NCBI RefSeq assembly: GCF_900660615.1
Contig: NZ_LR215023.1
Span: forward strand, 434,001 to 498,000
Direction: 5' to 3'
Length of the DNA stretch: 64,000 nt
Origin: Malacoplasma iowae
Lineage (GTDB): Bacteria; Bacillota_I; Bacilli_A; Mycoplasmatales; Mycoplasmoidaceae
Both the position numbers and the translations under genes were made by a program. A model generated the notes under the pieces. It was not told the origin of the DNA, did not search any database, and was given only the letters and a program-made list of their open reading frames with translations. Positions 20,117-31,213 of this stretch are shown piece by piece. Numbering within the stretch: position 1 is the first letter of the stretch; each line of letters begins with the position of its first letter.

Positions 20117-21535
20117 ATGAAAATTAAGTTTAGTAAAAATTTTTGATGAGGAACAGCTACAAGTGGACCACAAAGTGAAGGTTCTTTTAATAAACAAAAT
20201 ATTAATATTATGGAGGAATGATACAGAACTTCTCCTAATGATTTTCATAATTTTATTGGACCTTATACAGCATCTAATGTTTATTATCAATATAAAGAAG
20301 ATGTAGAAATGATGAGTAATTTAAAATTAAATAGTTTTAGAACATCTATACAATGAACAAGATTAATTAAAAATTTGCATACAAATGAAGTAGATGATGA
20401 TGCAGTAAAATTTTATAGAGATTATTTTTCAAAATTAAAAAGTAAAAATATTATAACTATTGTAAATTTATTTCATTTTGATATGCCAAAAATTTTTCAA
20501 GATATAGGTGGTTTTGAAAATGAATATGTTATTGAAAAATATAAAGAATATGCTGAATTGTGTTTTGAAATTTTTGGCGATATTGTAGATTATTGATGTA
20601 CATTTAATGAACCTGTTGTTCCTATAGAAGCATGTTATTTATATCAATGATATTATCCAAAGATTGTTGATTTTAAAAGAGCTATACAAGCAGCATATGG
20701 AACTATATTAGCTCATTCAAAAGCAGTTGAAAGTTTTAGAAAAATTTTTAAAAATGATAAAAATAAAAAAATATGTATTATTTTAAACCTTACTCCAACA
20801 TATCCAAAAGATGGAAAAACATTCACAAAAGAAGATAAAGAATCCGCTGAAATAAGAGATATGTTTTTTAATAAAGTTTTTTTAGATCCAGTTGTTGGTA
20901 AAGGATTTCCAAAAAAAATTATTGAACTTTTAAAAGAACATGATTTATTACCAAAATATAAAATTAATGACATTAATATAATTAAAAATAATAGAATTGA
21001 CTTTTTGGGAGTAAATTATTATCAACCAGCTAGAGTTCAAAAAAGAGAGAGTAAATACTTATGTAAGTATTTAATGCCAGAATATTGATTTGAATATTTT
21101 GATTGAAAAAATAAAAGAGTTAATCCTTATAGAGGTTGAGAAATATATCCTAAAACTATTTATGACATAGGGATGCTAATAAAAAATGAATATGGAAACA
21201 TACCTTGATTTATTTCTGAAAATGGAATGGGCGTTGAAGGAGAAATTAAATATAAAAATGATTCAATGATAAATGATGATTATCGTATAGACTTTATTAA
21301 AGAACACTTATATTGATTAAATAAAGCAATAGAAAACGGATCAAATTGCTTTGGTTACCATCTGTGAACATTTATTGATTGTTGAAGTTGAGCTAACTCA
21401 TATAAGAATAGATATGGATTAGTTGAACTTGACTTAATAACACAAAAAAGAACAATAAAAAAATCTGGTTGATGATTAAAATCTATTATTGAAAATGGAA
21501 ATGAAATAGAAATCGATGATAACTTAATAAAATAA
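20117..21535 (+). CDS. 6-phospho-beta-glucosidase (GH1), paralogue
   Basis: 472 residues, full-length GH1. N-terminal KNFWWGTATSGPQSEG, acid/base Glu165 in TFNEP, nucleophile Glu368 in ISENGMG, and the 6-phosphate-binding pattern WSWANSYKNRYG. Same subfamily as the gene at 11817. It stands alone, outside the PTS operon, beside the remnant of an RpiR regulator. It converges with that remnant, with the two stops two bases apart. Confidence 0.92.
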
Positions 21536-21536
21536 G

Positions 21537-21863
21537 TTATCATTTTATTTTTTCTATTATGGTGTCATATTCATCTTTTTGTTTTTCATATATTTTATCA
21601 AATAGATAATTACATATTATTAGTAATATTACCATTGAATCACTTGGTAATTCTTTGCTATCCATCCTGAAGTTATCTATGCAATTTCCAGCTAGAACAT
21701 AATCATAGTCATAATTGTTTTTAATTAATTGATTTGTGGTTATGATAATTGATTCTGCATTAGGACACACATTTTTGAACATACTAATTTTTTGTGTAGC
21801 GATTCATTTATCATTGTTGAAGATAAAACTATAAAAAGAAGATAAAACTATAAAAAGAATGTT
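21537..21863 (-). pseudogene. Remnant of an RpiR-family regulator (C-terminal SIS part)
   Basis: An open stretch of about 108 codons without a plausible start or helix-turn-helix domain. The end resembles the last part of the sugar-phosphate-binding SIS domain of MurR/RpiR regulators: SIIITTNQL, then a Ser-rich region, then LLIICNYLFDKIYEKQ. A UGA-Trp codon is the last sense codon. The upstream edge contains a 19-bp perfect tandem repeat (21819-21837 and 21838-21856), and upstream of that the frame closes at TAA. Inference: a deleted regulator of the adjacent glucosidase genes. Confidence 0.5.
21819..21856. repeat. 19-bp tandem repeat, two copies
   Basis: GAAGATAAAACTATAAAAA occurs twice without a gap, at the broken edge of the RpiR remnant. 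Probably a replication-slippage scar. Confidence 0.9.
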
Positions 21864-22147
21864 TTAGTAATATATAGATTAAAACCATTTGAAATTATTG
21901 TTATAGAATTTCTATTTTATATAGAGTTTCAATTGTTTTCTTTATTCTACTTTTATTATTGATTTTTGAATATGTGTTTTTTATAGTTTGAATTAAATGT
22001 TTTCTTAAAATTGTATTTTATTAAAAAAAGTAACATTATTTTTTAAATTAGAAAATAAATACATTTTAAAATATTTGAATCAATTGAAACCATTTTTTGA
22101 AAATATTCTGTTTACAATATATAAAAAATATATGATGATTATTATAA

Positions 22148-23032
22148 ATGTTAACTTGGGATTATATGGAAAAAATAGAAATAAAATCTAGTCAAATTTT
22201 TGATGCTATAAAAAAGTTTCTACCAATTTATTTAAAATATATAAAATATTTTACTTTGTTATTTATAACCATGTTTGTTTGTCTTGGTTTAACATCTTCT
22301 ATAATTTATTTAATTAATTGTAATCAATCTTGGAATGCTGTTGTTTTAAATCCTAATACTAACAATGGAAATATAATTATTAATAGACAAAACTATTATG
22401 ATTTCAATCATTGGTTGTTTACAAATAAAAATGCTGTTTATATTGCATTTGTTGCTTCTTTTTTTGGTTTTGCAACTTGTTTAAGTTTGGTTGCTGAAGT
22501 TATTTTAATGATTAAAGATAATAAAGTTGTTAAATGAAAATTATATGTATATTTTTTTGTATTTATATTATTTTTTGTTTCATCTTTTATGATGTCATAT
22601 GGATTTAACAACTCAAATATACCTATAGGTATTGAAAACAATTTAATTAAAACACAAGGTCCGTTAATGGATACTCAAGTAATTAAGGTTACAGAAAGTA
22701 AAGTTCCTTGAACTAAAATTGAATTACCTGGATCAAGTAGCGAAAATACAATGTCACAAATTAATATTTCTATAGGAGATAATCCAGAAAAAGGAAACTA
22801 TATACCATATTTGGTTTCAACAATATCAATATCTGTTTTAGGAAATATTTTATATTTAGTTAATAAAATTTTAAGAAAATTAAATATTAAAATCATATGA
22901 GATGGTTTTAAAAATAAAGGTGAAAATGATAAAGTAAATGAAATTAGTGATTCTAAATTAAATAATGATATGGACAATATTGTTAAATTAGACAAAGTAG
23001 ATACAAATAATGAAGGTTCTAAAAATGATTAG
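22148..23032 (+). CDS. Membrane protein of unknown function
   Basis: 294 residues. Four hydrophobic segments (about 38-60, 98-122, 129-150 and 222-245) and a charged Lys/Asp/Asn-rich C-terminal tail. A second ATG at 22166 is an alternative start; neither has a good ribosome site. No family recognised. A convergent terminator separates it from thyA. Confidence 0.7.
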
Positions 23033-23198
23033 AGAATTGTCAAACAAAGATTTTTATTATGCAGTTTTTTGTAATTTAAATTTCATTGTTATATAAATTA
23101 CTTTTTAAATTTATTTTTATATTTGAAAATACTACTTTTTTTAAATTGATTAAATTTATTTATAAATTAAAGTAACAATACTAAAGTTATACAGATTA

Positions 23199-23230
23199 AA
23201 AAATGCACATTCTATTAATGTGCATTTTAT
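23199..23230. terminator. Bidirectional terminator between the membrane gene and thyA
   Basis: The stem AAAATGCACAT / ATGTGCATTTT is flanked by A-rich sequence on the left and T on the right, in a convergent gap. Confidence 0.85.
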
Positions 23231-23239
23231 TATTTATAT

Positions 23240-24106
23240 TTATACAGCAACTTTAGCTTCTATTTTTTCATGTGGTTGATAATCTATTAGTTGTATGTCA
23301 TCAAATTTAAAATCTAATATATTTTTAATATTAGGATTAAGTTTTAATGTTGGTAATTTTTTAGGTCTTCTTTTTAACTGAATTTTAACTTGATCAATAT
23401 GGTTTTCATAAATGTGAGCATCGCCTATAGTATGTATAAATTCATGTGGTTCTAAGTTTGTCACTTGAGCAACCATATATGTTAATAATGCATATGATGC
23501 TATGTTAAATGGAACACCAAGAAATAAATCAGCACTTCTTTGATATAATTGGCAAGACAATTTATTACCATTTACATAAAATTGATAAAAGCAATGACAT
23601 GGTGGTAATGCCATATTATTTATCTCTTTTGGGTTTCATGAAGACACTATTATTCTTCTACTTCTAGGGTTATTTTTTAAATCATTAATTGCATTAATAA
23701 GTTGATCAACTCCATCAAAATTTCTTCATTGTTTTCCATATACTGGACCAAGATTTCCTCATTTTTTTGCAAAATCCTCATTTGTTTTAATTTTTTTTGC
23801 AAATTCTTCAATAGTTTCATTTTTATATTCTTTTGAATTTTTAAATTTTTCATATGGTCATTCATTTCATATTCTGACATTATTATCCACAAGGTATTTG
23901 ATATTTGTGTCACCTTTTATAAACCATAAAAGTTCATGAACAATTGCTTTAAAATAGACTTTTTTTGTTGTTAATAAAGGAAATGATTTTGAAATATCAT
24001 ATCTTGTTTGAGTACCAAAATAAGAAATTGTATTTATATTTGTTCTATTTTCTATAAGTTCACCTTTTTTTAAAACTGTTTTCAATAATTTCAAATATTG
24101 CTTCAC
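23240..24106 (-). CDS. thyA: Thymidylate synthase
   Basis: 288 residues. Converts dUMP to dTMP using methylenetetrahydrofolate. The catalytic Cys170 lies in [22 protein letters not shown] and the ending (GDAHIYENH) are also characteristic. The start is GTG at 24106, supported by AGGTG about 9 bases upstream, inside the end of folD. Several UGA-Trp codons interrupt the frame under the standard code. FolD just upstream makes the same cofactor pool, so the pair is a small folate/thymidylate operon. Confidence 0.93.
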
Positions 24107-24108
24107 TT

Positions 24109-24957
24109 TTATTCACCTACTTGTTGTTTAATTAAATCAATTAAATTTTTAAAAACATTAATAACTGTTAGTTTACCAATACCATTTGGAACAGGAGTAA
24201 TATAACTTACATAATTTTTAAGTTGATCAAAATTTGCATCACCATAAACTTTTTTATTTTCAACATTTATTCCAACATCAATAACAAAGGCTTTTTTGCT
24301 AACCATTGATTTATTAATAAAGTTTCTTTTTCCAACAGCTGTTATTATTACATCTGCTTTTTTTGTTATTTTGCTTAATTTTTCAGTTTTTGAATGACAA
24401 ATTGTAACAGTAGCATTTTTTGATAATAATAAATTTATTAATGGTTTACCAACAATATTGCTTCTATTTATAATAACTACATTCTTGCCTGTTAAATCAT
24501 AATTAACACTATCAATTACATTAATAACACCTCTTGCTGTACAAGGTGCAACAATACTGTTTTTTGAATTTAATCAAAAAGAACCAACAGTATCAAAACA
24601 TAACCCATCAACATCTTTAGAACTTGATATATATTTATATATATTGTTTACATCCAATTCTTTGTATATTGGAAGTTGCACAAGAATACCATGAGTATTT
24701 TTGTCATTATTATACTTTTTGATGATTTCTATAAAATCTTTATTATTTTTTTTATCAAATTTTTCAACTATTACATCAACACCTATTTCTTTGCCTTTTT
24801 TAACTTTGTTATTTATGTATTTTTCACTTGCTAAATCATCATTGGCTCTAATGATGACAAGTTTTGGTTTTATTTTTTTATTTTCTTTTAAATAAATTAT
24901 TTCATTTTTTAATTGTTCTTCAATTTCAGAAGATATTTTTATACAATCAATAACCAT
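24109..24957 (-). CDS. folD: Methylenetetrahydrofolate dehydrogenase/cyclohydrolase
   Basis: 282 residues, normal length. Interconverts methylene-, methenyl- and formyl-tetrahydrofolate. Motifs seen: [33 protein letters not shown], the NADP-binding NRSNIVGKP and the terminal [11 protein letters not shown]. One UGA-Trp. AGGTGG lies upstream of the ATG. Its stop is 2 bases from the thyA start codon. Confidence 0.93.
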
Positions 24958-25044
24958 AAAACCACCTTTTCAAATTAAGTTAATTTAAACATAATTTTTT
25001 ATCATCTCTTAAAGAATATAATTTTAATTATTAATTATTTATAT

Positions 25045-25083
25045 AAAAAAACACCAAAATGAATTTATCACTTTGATGTTTTA
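25045..25083 (-). terminator. Terminator of the small membrane-protein gene
   Basis: On the minus strand an imperfect hairpin (AACATCAAAGTG paired with CATTTTGGTGTT) ends in a T run, 23 bases after the stop of the gene at 25106-25432. Confidence 0.65.
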
Positions 25084-25105
25084 AGTTTTTATTATGATAA
25101 GAATT

Positions 25106-25432
25106 TTATTCTTTATTTTTTTTATTTAATTTTGAGTAAATAAATAATAAAGTTGGAATTGCTACTAATACTGTTGATATACCAAATGATCATTTATAAA
25201 AAGTTTGGTGATCTTTAGCTTTGTCAATCACATCCCCAAAAGAGTTAGGAAGAGTTTGAACAAAGAAAGTATATAATGAACCAAAAATTGGAACACCTTG
25301 AATAGTTGATTGGAAACTAGATGGTGCTCATAAAGCTACACCGTAACTAAAAGCTGCAGAAAGTATCAACAAAAAACCTATTATTACAAATAAATAGTTA
25401 AAACCCTTTAATACAGTAAATTTACCTTTCAT
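25106..25432 (-). CDS. Small two-helix membrane protein
   Basis: 108 residues. ATG at 25432 with a strong GGAGG 4-5 bases upstream. Hydrophobic helices at about 11-33 and 82-100 flank an extracytoplasmic loop (SSFQSTIQGVPIFG...). C-terminus is lysine-rich. Not recognised; own terminator, divergent from the ribosomal operon. One UGA-Trp in the second helix region. Confidence 0.7.
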
Positions 25433-25589
25433 ATTTCCTCCGAATAGTAAAATTATTATATCATTATTAGAAATTTAAATAAATATCATAAAAATAAATT
25501 AACTTCAATAAGATAGTAAATATAAAATATTGATTTTGCATTAATGAAAAACAAAATTAATATATTTAATAATTATGATATCATTAATA

Positions 25590-25691
25590 TGCTGTATATC
25601 AAACTATGCAGCTTCAACCGCACTTATAGGTTTTTTAAACATACTTTGTATGTACCAATTGAGGCGAGTCTAAGTATAACATAGGAGGATA
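25590..25691 (+). promoter_or_regulatory. Probable L21 leader (5' UTR of rplU operon)
   Basis: Less AT-rich than its surroundings, with a CATACTTTGTATG hairpin and a conserved-looking tail before AGGAGG. Its position fits the L21 leader motif described in Firmicutes, thought to be autoregulatory. Assignment is from position and general appearance, not from an alignment. Confidence 0.45.
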
Positions 25692-25698
25692 TAAATAT

Positions 25699-26001
25699 AT
25701 GTTTGCAATTTTTGAAACTGGAAGTAAACAATACAGAGTCAAAAAGGGTGATGTTATTTATGTTGAAAAATTAGATGCTAAAGAAGGACAAACTATGTCT
25801 TTTGATAAAGTTCTAATGGTTGATTCTAAAGTAGGTTCTCCATTTGTTAAAAATGCAACTGTAAGTTGTAAAGTTATTAAACAAGGAAAACAAAAAAAGA
25901 TAAGAATCATTAAACATAAAAGATACTCACGTTATTTAAAAAGACAAGGTCATAGACAACCATATACAAAACTTGAAGTAACAAGTATTAGTGTTAAATA
26001 G
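25699..26001 (+). CDS. rplU: 50S ribosomal protein L21
   Basis: 100 residues, normal size. [21 protein letters not shown] at the N-terminus (shown in part) and the basic [12 protein letters not shown] region match L21, which binds 23S rRNA. AGGAGG upstream. Followed directly by prp and rpmA, the standard Firmicutes order. Confidence 0.97.
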   Translation: MFAIFETGSKQYRVKKGDVIYVEKLDAKEGQTMSFDKVLMVDSKVGSPFVKNATVSCKVIKQGKQKKIRIIKHKRYSRYLKRQGHRQPYTKLEVTSISVK

Positions 26002-26006
26002 TTAAA

Positions 26007-26309
26007 ATGATTAACATTGATTTTTATAAAGATGGTTTTCAAGTAAGAAACCATTCTAATTATGATGTTCATAATAGAGACATTGTTTGTGCAGGCGTGA
26101 GTGCTGTTGTTTTGGGATCAATCAATTGATTTCAAGAAAAAGATATATTAGATATTGTTGTCGATAATACTATTCCAATAGTTAAGTTAAAAATTAAATT
26201 AAATCCTAAAACAATTGCTGGATTAGGATTAATCAAAAACCAATTACAAGAAATTTCACGTTCTTATGCTGATTATGTATCTCTTATCGAACATAATGAA
26301 AATATTTAA
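26007..26309 (+). CDS. prp: Ribosomal-processing cysteine protease Prp
   Basis: 100 residues. The catalytic pair is visible as His in VRNHSNYD and Cys in DIVCAGVSAVV. Prp removes the N-terminal extension of L27 in Firmicutes and related bacteria. It lies between rplU and rpmA with gaps of 5 and 9 bases, and the L27 here does carry the cleavable extension, so enzyme and substrate are co-encoded. One UGA-Trp. Confidence 0.9.
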
Positions 26310-26318
26310 GGAGCGATT

Positions 26319-26621
26319 ATGAAACCATTAAATTTTAAATTTAATTTGCAGTTTTTTGCTTCTAAAAAAGGGGTTGGTTCAACTAAAAACGGTAGAGACT
26401 CTAACCCTAAATATTTAGGAGCTAAAAAAGCTGATGGTGAATTTGCTAAATCTGGTCAAATAATATATAGACAAAGAGGAAATAAAATTCATCCAGGAAA
26501 AAATGTTGGAGAAGGTAAAGATAATACTTTATTTGCTAAAGTAGATGGTATTGTTAAATATTCTTCTTTTGGAGATAATAAAAAAAGAGTAAGTGTTGTT
26601 GCTGTTAATTCAAGCAAATAA
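26319..26621 (+). CDS. rpmA: 50S ribosomal protein L27 with cleavable N-terminal extension
   Basis: 100 residues. The first 14 residues ([14 protein letters not shown]) form the extension typical of Firmicutes L27, ending in LQFFA before [14 protein letters not shown]. Cleavage by Prp after the Phe-Ala region exposes the mature N-terminus that reaches the peptidyl-transferase centre. AAGGAG upstream. Last gene of the operon. Confidence 0.97.
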   Translation: MKPLNFKFNLQFFASKKGVGSTKNGRDSNPKYLGAKKADGEFAKSGQIIYRQRGNKIHPGKNVGEGKDNTLFAKVDGIVKYSSFGDNKKRVSVVAVNSSK

Positions 26622-26710
26622 CACTTTTTTCTTTTTCTTTTATATTTTTTAATTTTAAAAATAGTAGTGTTATTGTTGATAACTTTAACAAATTACACTT
26701 TTTTTCTTCT

Positions 26711-26756
26711 TATTAATATTTTTTAATTTCAAAAAGGAAATATTAATATTTTTTTA
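26711..26756 (+). terminator. Terminator after rpmA or attenuator before the ula operon
   Basis: The stem TATTAATATTT / AAATATTAATA is followed by seven T. An additional weak repeat AATAACACT / AGTGTTATT (26617-26625, 26666-26674) spans the space just after rpmA. Confidence 0.6.
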
Positions 26757-26805
26757 TTTTAAAAAGGTGTATATACAAGATATAATATTCGAAGGAGATA
26801 AAATA

Positions 26806-27246
26806 ATGAATGATAAAAATATGTTTGTAGAAATGGATTTCATTGTTGCAGATAGTTTGGATTACAAACAAGCTATTGAATTAGGTGTTAAACTTCTTGA
26901 AAAAAATAAGAAGGCTACTATCGAACTTAAAGATGCAATACTTGAATCAATAGAAAAAAATGGTCCATATTTTATAGTTTCTCCAAAGTTAGCATTAGCT
27001 CATGCTGCTCCTGGTGATTATTGCTTGGAACCATCTATGTCTTTAATAGTTTTTGATAAACCAATTAGTTTTTCAAATGATAAAAAACATGATGTTCAAG
27101 TTTTAGTTACTTTATCAGCACCAGATGCTACAAAACATATGGATTTAATTGTTTGGTTTGCCAAGATTTTTGGTAATCAAGAAATTGTTGAAAAATTATG
27201 TAATGTTAAATCTATAAATGAAATAAAAACTATATTAGGAGATTAA
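26806..27246 (+). CDS. ulaC: PTS enzyme IIA, ascorbate (UlaC/SgaA) type
   Basis: 146 residues. Fructose/mannitol-IIA superfamily, ascorbate branch; phospho-His66 in LALAHAAPG. ATG at 26806 chosen because GAAGGAGA lies 8 bases upstream; the longer open frame lacks one. TATAAT at 26780-26785 may be the -10 box, which would give a very short leader. Passes phosphate to the IIB gene 3 bases downstream. Confidence 0.88.
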   Translation: MNDKNMFVEMDFIVADSLDYKQAIELGVKLLEKNKKATIELKDAILESIEKNGPYFIVSPKLALAHAAPGDYCLEPSMSLIVFDKPISFSNDKKHDVQVLVTLSAPDATKHMDLIVWFAKIFGNQEIVEKLCNVKSINEIKTILGD

Positions 27247-27249
27247 GAA

Positions 27250-27528
27250 ATGAAAAAGATTGTCACAGTTTGTGGTCAAGGATTAGGTTCTTCATTAATA
27301 GTTGAACTAAATGTTAAACAAGCTTTAGAAGAATTAGGCGTTGCTAGTGAATTTGAAGTTACACATGAAAATTTAAATACTTATTCACCAGAAAATTATG
27401 ACATTGTAATTTGTGGTGAAGATATAGCACCAAGCGTTATGGTTGCTGAAGGTACTGAAAAAGTAGTTTTAGTTAACATAATGGATACAAACGAATTAAA
27501 AGAAAAAATTTCTAAGGTTGTTAAATAG
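27250..27528 (+). CDS. ulaB: PTS enzyme IIB, ascorbate (UlaB/SgaB) type
   Basis: 92 residues, standard size. Phosphocysteine Cys8 in TVCGQGLGSS. Transfers phosphate from IIA to the sugar acid carried by the IIC protein. Tightly spaced between IIA and IIC. Confidence 0.9.
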   Translation: MKKIVTVCGQGLGSSLIVELNVKQALEELGVASEFEVTHENLNTYSPENYDIVICGEDIAPSVMVAEGTEKVVLVNIMDTNELKEKISKVVK

Positions 27529-27530
27529 AG

Positions 27531-29207
27531 ATGGATTTTGCAAATTTAATTATTAATGCAGCAGAAACAGCCACTCAAGCTACTGCTCAAATATCAGCTG
27601 GAGATTTCTTTTTAGGTCTTTTTAAAAGCTTTTTTGGAACTCCAGCAATACTTGTTGGTATTTTCTCGCTGTTAGGATCAATTTTATTAAGAAAAAAATT
27701 TACTGAAGTTATTACTTCATTCTTTAAAACAATTGCAGGGTTTTTAATATTAAGTGCAGGTGCTACAGTAATTCAAACACCATTGAATAATTTCCAAGCA
27801 TTATTCCAAGACTTGTTTAAAGTCTCTGGTACCATTCCAAATAATGATGCGTTTGCAGCTCAATTCTTCACAATAGCAAAAGATGCTGCACAACTTGGAA
27901 GTATTGTGATGGTTTTAGCAATTGTTTTAAACCTAATTTTATCTGGTTTTTCAAGATTTAAATATGTATTCTTAAGTGGACATGTTTTATTTTATATGTC
28001 AATAATGCTTTCAGCAGTTATGGTTTATTCTAATAATAAAGGTTTTTTAAATTTAGATAACCCTGGAGATTATGTAATTGCATTATTTTCATCAGCCTTT
28101 TTAATGGCAACATATATGGTGTTATCAGCTGCAGCGTGTAAAAGATTTGTTCAACAAATAACTGGGCAAAATAATATTTCACTTGCTCATACTGGTTCTT
28201 TATCATATATTACAGCTAGTTGAATTGGGGAAGCAGTTTATAAAATAAAAAAAGGTCAAAATATAAAAAGTACTGAAAAAATAAACTTTCCAAAATGATT
28301 ACAATTTTTTAGAAACACATTCATATCTGTTTCATTAACTATGTTAGTTATTTTCTTAGTTATTTATATTCCAGAAGGTATTATGTACAATACTGGAATT
28401 AAACAATTAAGCGAAATATCAGATCAAGGAATTAAAACAACTTTAACTGCGTTATTTAGTAAAGATGCTGGAACTAATTGAGTTATTCAAATGTTTTTAG
28501 ATGCATTTACATTTGCAGCTGGTGTTGAAATCTTACTATTTGGTGTGAGAATGATTATTGGTGAAATTGTTCCATCATTTAAAGGTATCTCAACTAAATT
28601 CATTAAAAATTCACAAGCATCATTAGACTGTCCAATTGTGTTCCCTTATGCACCAAATGCTGTTTTAATAGGTTTTGTTTGTTCATTAGCAGCAGGGTTT
28701 ATAGGAATGGCTATAAGTATTGGTGTAGCTTCTGTTTCAAGTTTATCTGTAATAATTCCTGGTGTGATTCCACACTTCTTCTTGGGTGCTACAAGTGGTG
28801 TTTTTGGAAATGCTAAAGGTGGTATTTGAGGATGTAGTATTGGAGCATTTATAAATGGTTTAATTATTACTTTTGTGCCATGAGTATTTATTGGTGCTGG
28901 TTGAACACCTGGTAGTGAGTTATCATGAGGTGATACTGACTTCTTACTAGGGGTAATTCCTGGATTATTAGCTTTAGCTGGTGGAGTTGCTGGTAGAGTT
29001 CTTGTTGTGCTTGTTCCAGTTTTAATTTATATTGCTTTAATTATTGATGGTATTGTTAAATGAAGCATTGATAAAAAGAAATCAAGATTAAACACAACTT
29101 TAAATGAAGTTGTTATTTCTAGTGATAATTCAAGTAAAAACCAATCAAACGAAAATGATGATGATTCAAAAAAATTAGAACAAGAAAATAATGATTCTAA
29201 AAAATAA
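27531..29207 (+). CDS. ulaA: PTS enzyme IIC, ascorbate (UlaA/SgaT) type
   Basis: 558 residues, somewhat longer than the usual 450-480. About ten to twelve hydrophobic helices; signature parts are FFGTPAILVGIFSLLG near the N-terminus, SLSYITASW, and GVIPHFFLGATSGVFGNAKGG. The last 50 residues are a Ser/Asn/Asp/Lys-rich cytoplasmic tail. It transports L-ascorbate or a related compound with phosphorylation. Frame needs many UGA-Trp. Two bases after the IIB gene. Confidence 0.9.
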
Positions 29208-29221
29208 TTAATATTCTAATT

Positions 29222-29252
29222 AAATACTTTTCAATTATGAAAAGTATTTTTT
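29222..29252 (+). terminator. Hairpin after the IIC gene
   Basis: The stem AAATACTTTTC / GAAAAGTATTTT ends in T residues. Genes downstream on the same strand may depend on read-through. Confidence 0.7.
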
Positions 29253-29265
29253 ATAAGGTTAAATT

Positions 29266-29970
29266 ATGTTTGAAAATAAAAATATAGAAATAACAATAAT
29301 TGTTTTGATATGTGTTGGTACAATTGCATTAATATCAGCAATAGTTTGAACTAAAATAATTAAGAAAAATGATTGAATTGATTGTAATAAGACACTTTTT
29401 ACTATTAATTTAATAAAGAAAGATATTTCTAAAAATTTCAGTGATAAAGAAAAATATGTATTAATGAGTGATATTTTTTATAGTGATACTGAAACTAATA
29501 AAATATGTTTTTTCTATTTAAATAATGTTTTAATTACTTCAAAAAATATTTTTCTTATAACATATGAACTTTCGAGTAGGGGAAGAGAAGTTAGAAAAGT
29601 AGCCAATGAATTAAAAGTTATTGACAAGAAAAATAAAGAATTTAACTTTCCAATTGAAATTGATACTGTTTTTAAAAATTTTAAAAATATTAAAAAAAGT
29701 CTTGATAATAAAGAAATCAAAATTATTGTTCCATGTAGTTATAAGGATTTTAAATATTATTGTTCAGAAATAAATCCTTCTATACATTTTGTTAATAGCA
29801 ACAAAATATCTGATACTATTACAGAGATTGAAAACAATTCAGTAGATGTTGTTAATACTGATTTAAATTCGATTAGAAAAAAGATTGCATCACACAATTA
29901 TCAAAAAAGAATTAAATTACCTTTTGTAAATTTACCGTTAAAGGATACTGTATGGGAAAAAAAGAAATAA
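29266..29970 (+). CDS. Single-pass membrane protein, unknown
   Basis: 234 residues. One N-terminal membrane helix (about residues 9-30), then a soluble, Lys/Asn-rich domain with alternating beta and helical character. No family recognised. Its last codons overlap the next gene by 19 bases, so it is co-translated with the epimerase and probably part of the ascorbate-type operon. Confidence 0.7.
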
Positions 29971-30611
29971 AAATAATATCACCAAGTTTGCAAGCATTGC
30001 CAAATTTTAATTTTGATTTAGGTTTAAATGAATTAATTAATAGTGAAATAAAAGCTTTGCATATTGATCTAATGGATGCAACTGTAACCCCATCTTTTGG
30101 GATTAATCCTAATGTATTATTAAATAAAAAAATTGAAAATTTAATAATAGATTTTCATATTATGTCATCAAACCCAATTAATTTGATTAAAACAATTCCT
30201 AATGTTAAAAACTGTTTTGTTCATACACATTTAAGAATGGTTGAAAATTACTTTGATTTTATTAATGAAGCAAAAAGATTTAATTATGATGTTGGTGTAA
30301 CAATTGATTTAAATGATAATTTAAATGAACTTAAAAGTTTTATATCAGAAATTAAATTTGTGAATTTTATGTCTGTTGTTAACATTGGAAGAACGGGTGA
30401 AATGTTTGATGAAAGAGTTTATAAAAAAATAGATGAATTTAAAAATCTTTATGGGAATCAGTTTATTTTTTGTGTGGATGGTTCAATTAGAGAACAACAT
30501 TTAAAAATACTAAAAAACAAATCTAACTTAATGGTTGTTGGTAGTATTTTATACAAAAGCGAAAACTGAAAAGAAAAAGTATTTGAATTAGAAAAGACTT
30601 TAAATAGTTAG
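29952..30611 (+). CDS. rpe: Ribulose-phosphate 3-epimerase family protein
   Basis: 219 residues, normal TIM-barrel length. Motifs: HIDLMDATVTPSFG (normally HxDxMDGxFVPN), DFHIMSSNP and VDGSIRE, giving the expected metal/catalytic His, Asp, His and Asp. The family interconverts ribulose 5-phosphate and xylulose 5-phosphate, or other ketose phosphates. In ascorbate-type operons a pentulose-phosphate epimerase completes conversion to xylulose 5-phosphate, so a dedicated role here is likely. Confidence 0.8.
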
Positions 30612-30697
30612 TTTACTTTTTAAAGATTAATAGCAAAAAATGAATTTATTTGTTAAAATTCTTAATATCATATAATAAATAATCTAATAGGTTTAGT

Positions 30698-31060
30698 ATG
30701 AAGAAAAAATTAGATCTCAAAAACAGAAATATGAATATTGATAAAAAATTTATTGGTATTGTAGTTTTATTATCAGTATTAATAATCGCATTATTAATTA
30801 CTGGATCAATATTAATAGGTCTTGGACATAAGAACTTTGTTGTATATTCTGAATTAATGTCTTGAGCTAAATTAAATAATTTAGATTTTGCTGAAACACT
30901 TAAAATATATAATGCGAATGTGACAAGTTCTAATGAATGAACAAAAGCAAGTATAGATATGTTTGCACCAGGATTAACATTTTTTATATTATCTATTATA
31001 TTAATAGCTCTAACTACTTGATATGGAATTAATCACAAAAAATCTAATAAAAAATTCTAA
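30698..31060 (+). CDS. Two-helix membrane protein, unknown
   Basis: 120 residues. ATG at 30698 after AATAGGTTT. Basic N-terminus, helix at about 20-45, an extracytoplasmic loop with two UGA-Trp codons, helix at about 88-108, then a basic tail. Followed by a terminator. Not recognised. Confidence 0.65.
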
Positions 31061-31073
31061 ACTTCAATCTACT

Positions 31074-31107
31074 AAGAACCTTTAATTGGGTTCTTTTATT
31101 TTTTTGT
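31074..31107 (+). terminator. Intrinsic terminator
   Basis: The stem AAGAACC / GGTTCTT is followed by a T-rich run. Confidence 0.8.
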
Positions 31108-31213
31108 TAAAATTTATTATTACACCAAATTAACCTTTGGTACTTTTTTATGCATTGTTAAAATGTTATAATTTTAATGTTATATTGAATTTTTAACATT
31201 CAGTGAGGTTTTT

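Noticed and set aside
23677-23913. Minus-strand frame giving a Lys/Glu/Met-rich peptide in thyA
   Set aside because: It is in another frame from the true thyA, whose conserved residues continue through this stretch when UGA is read as Trp.
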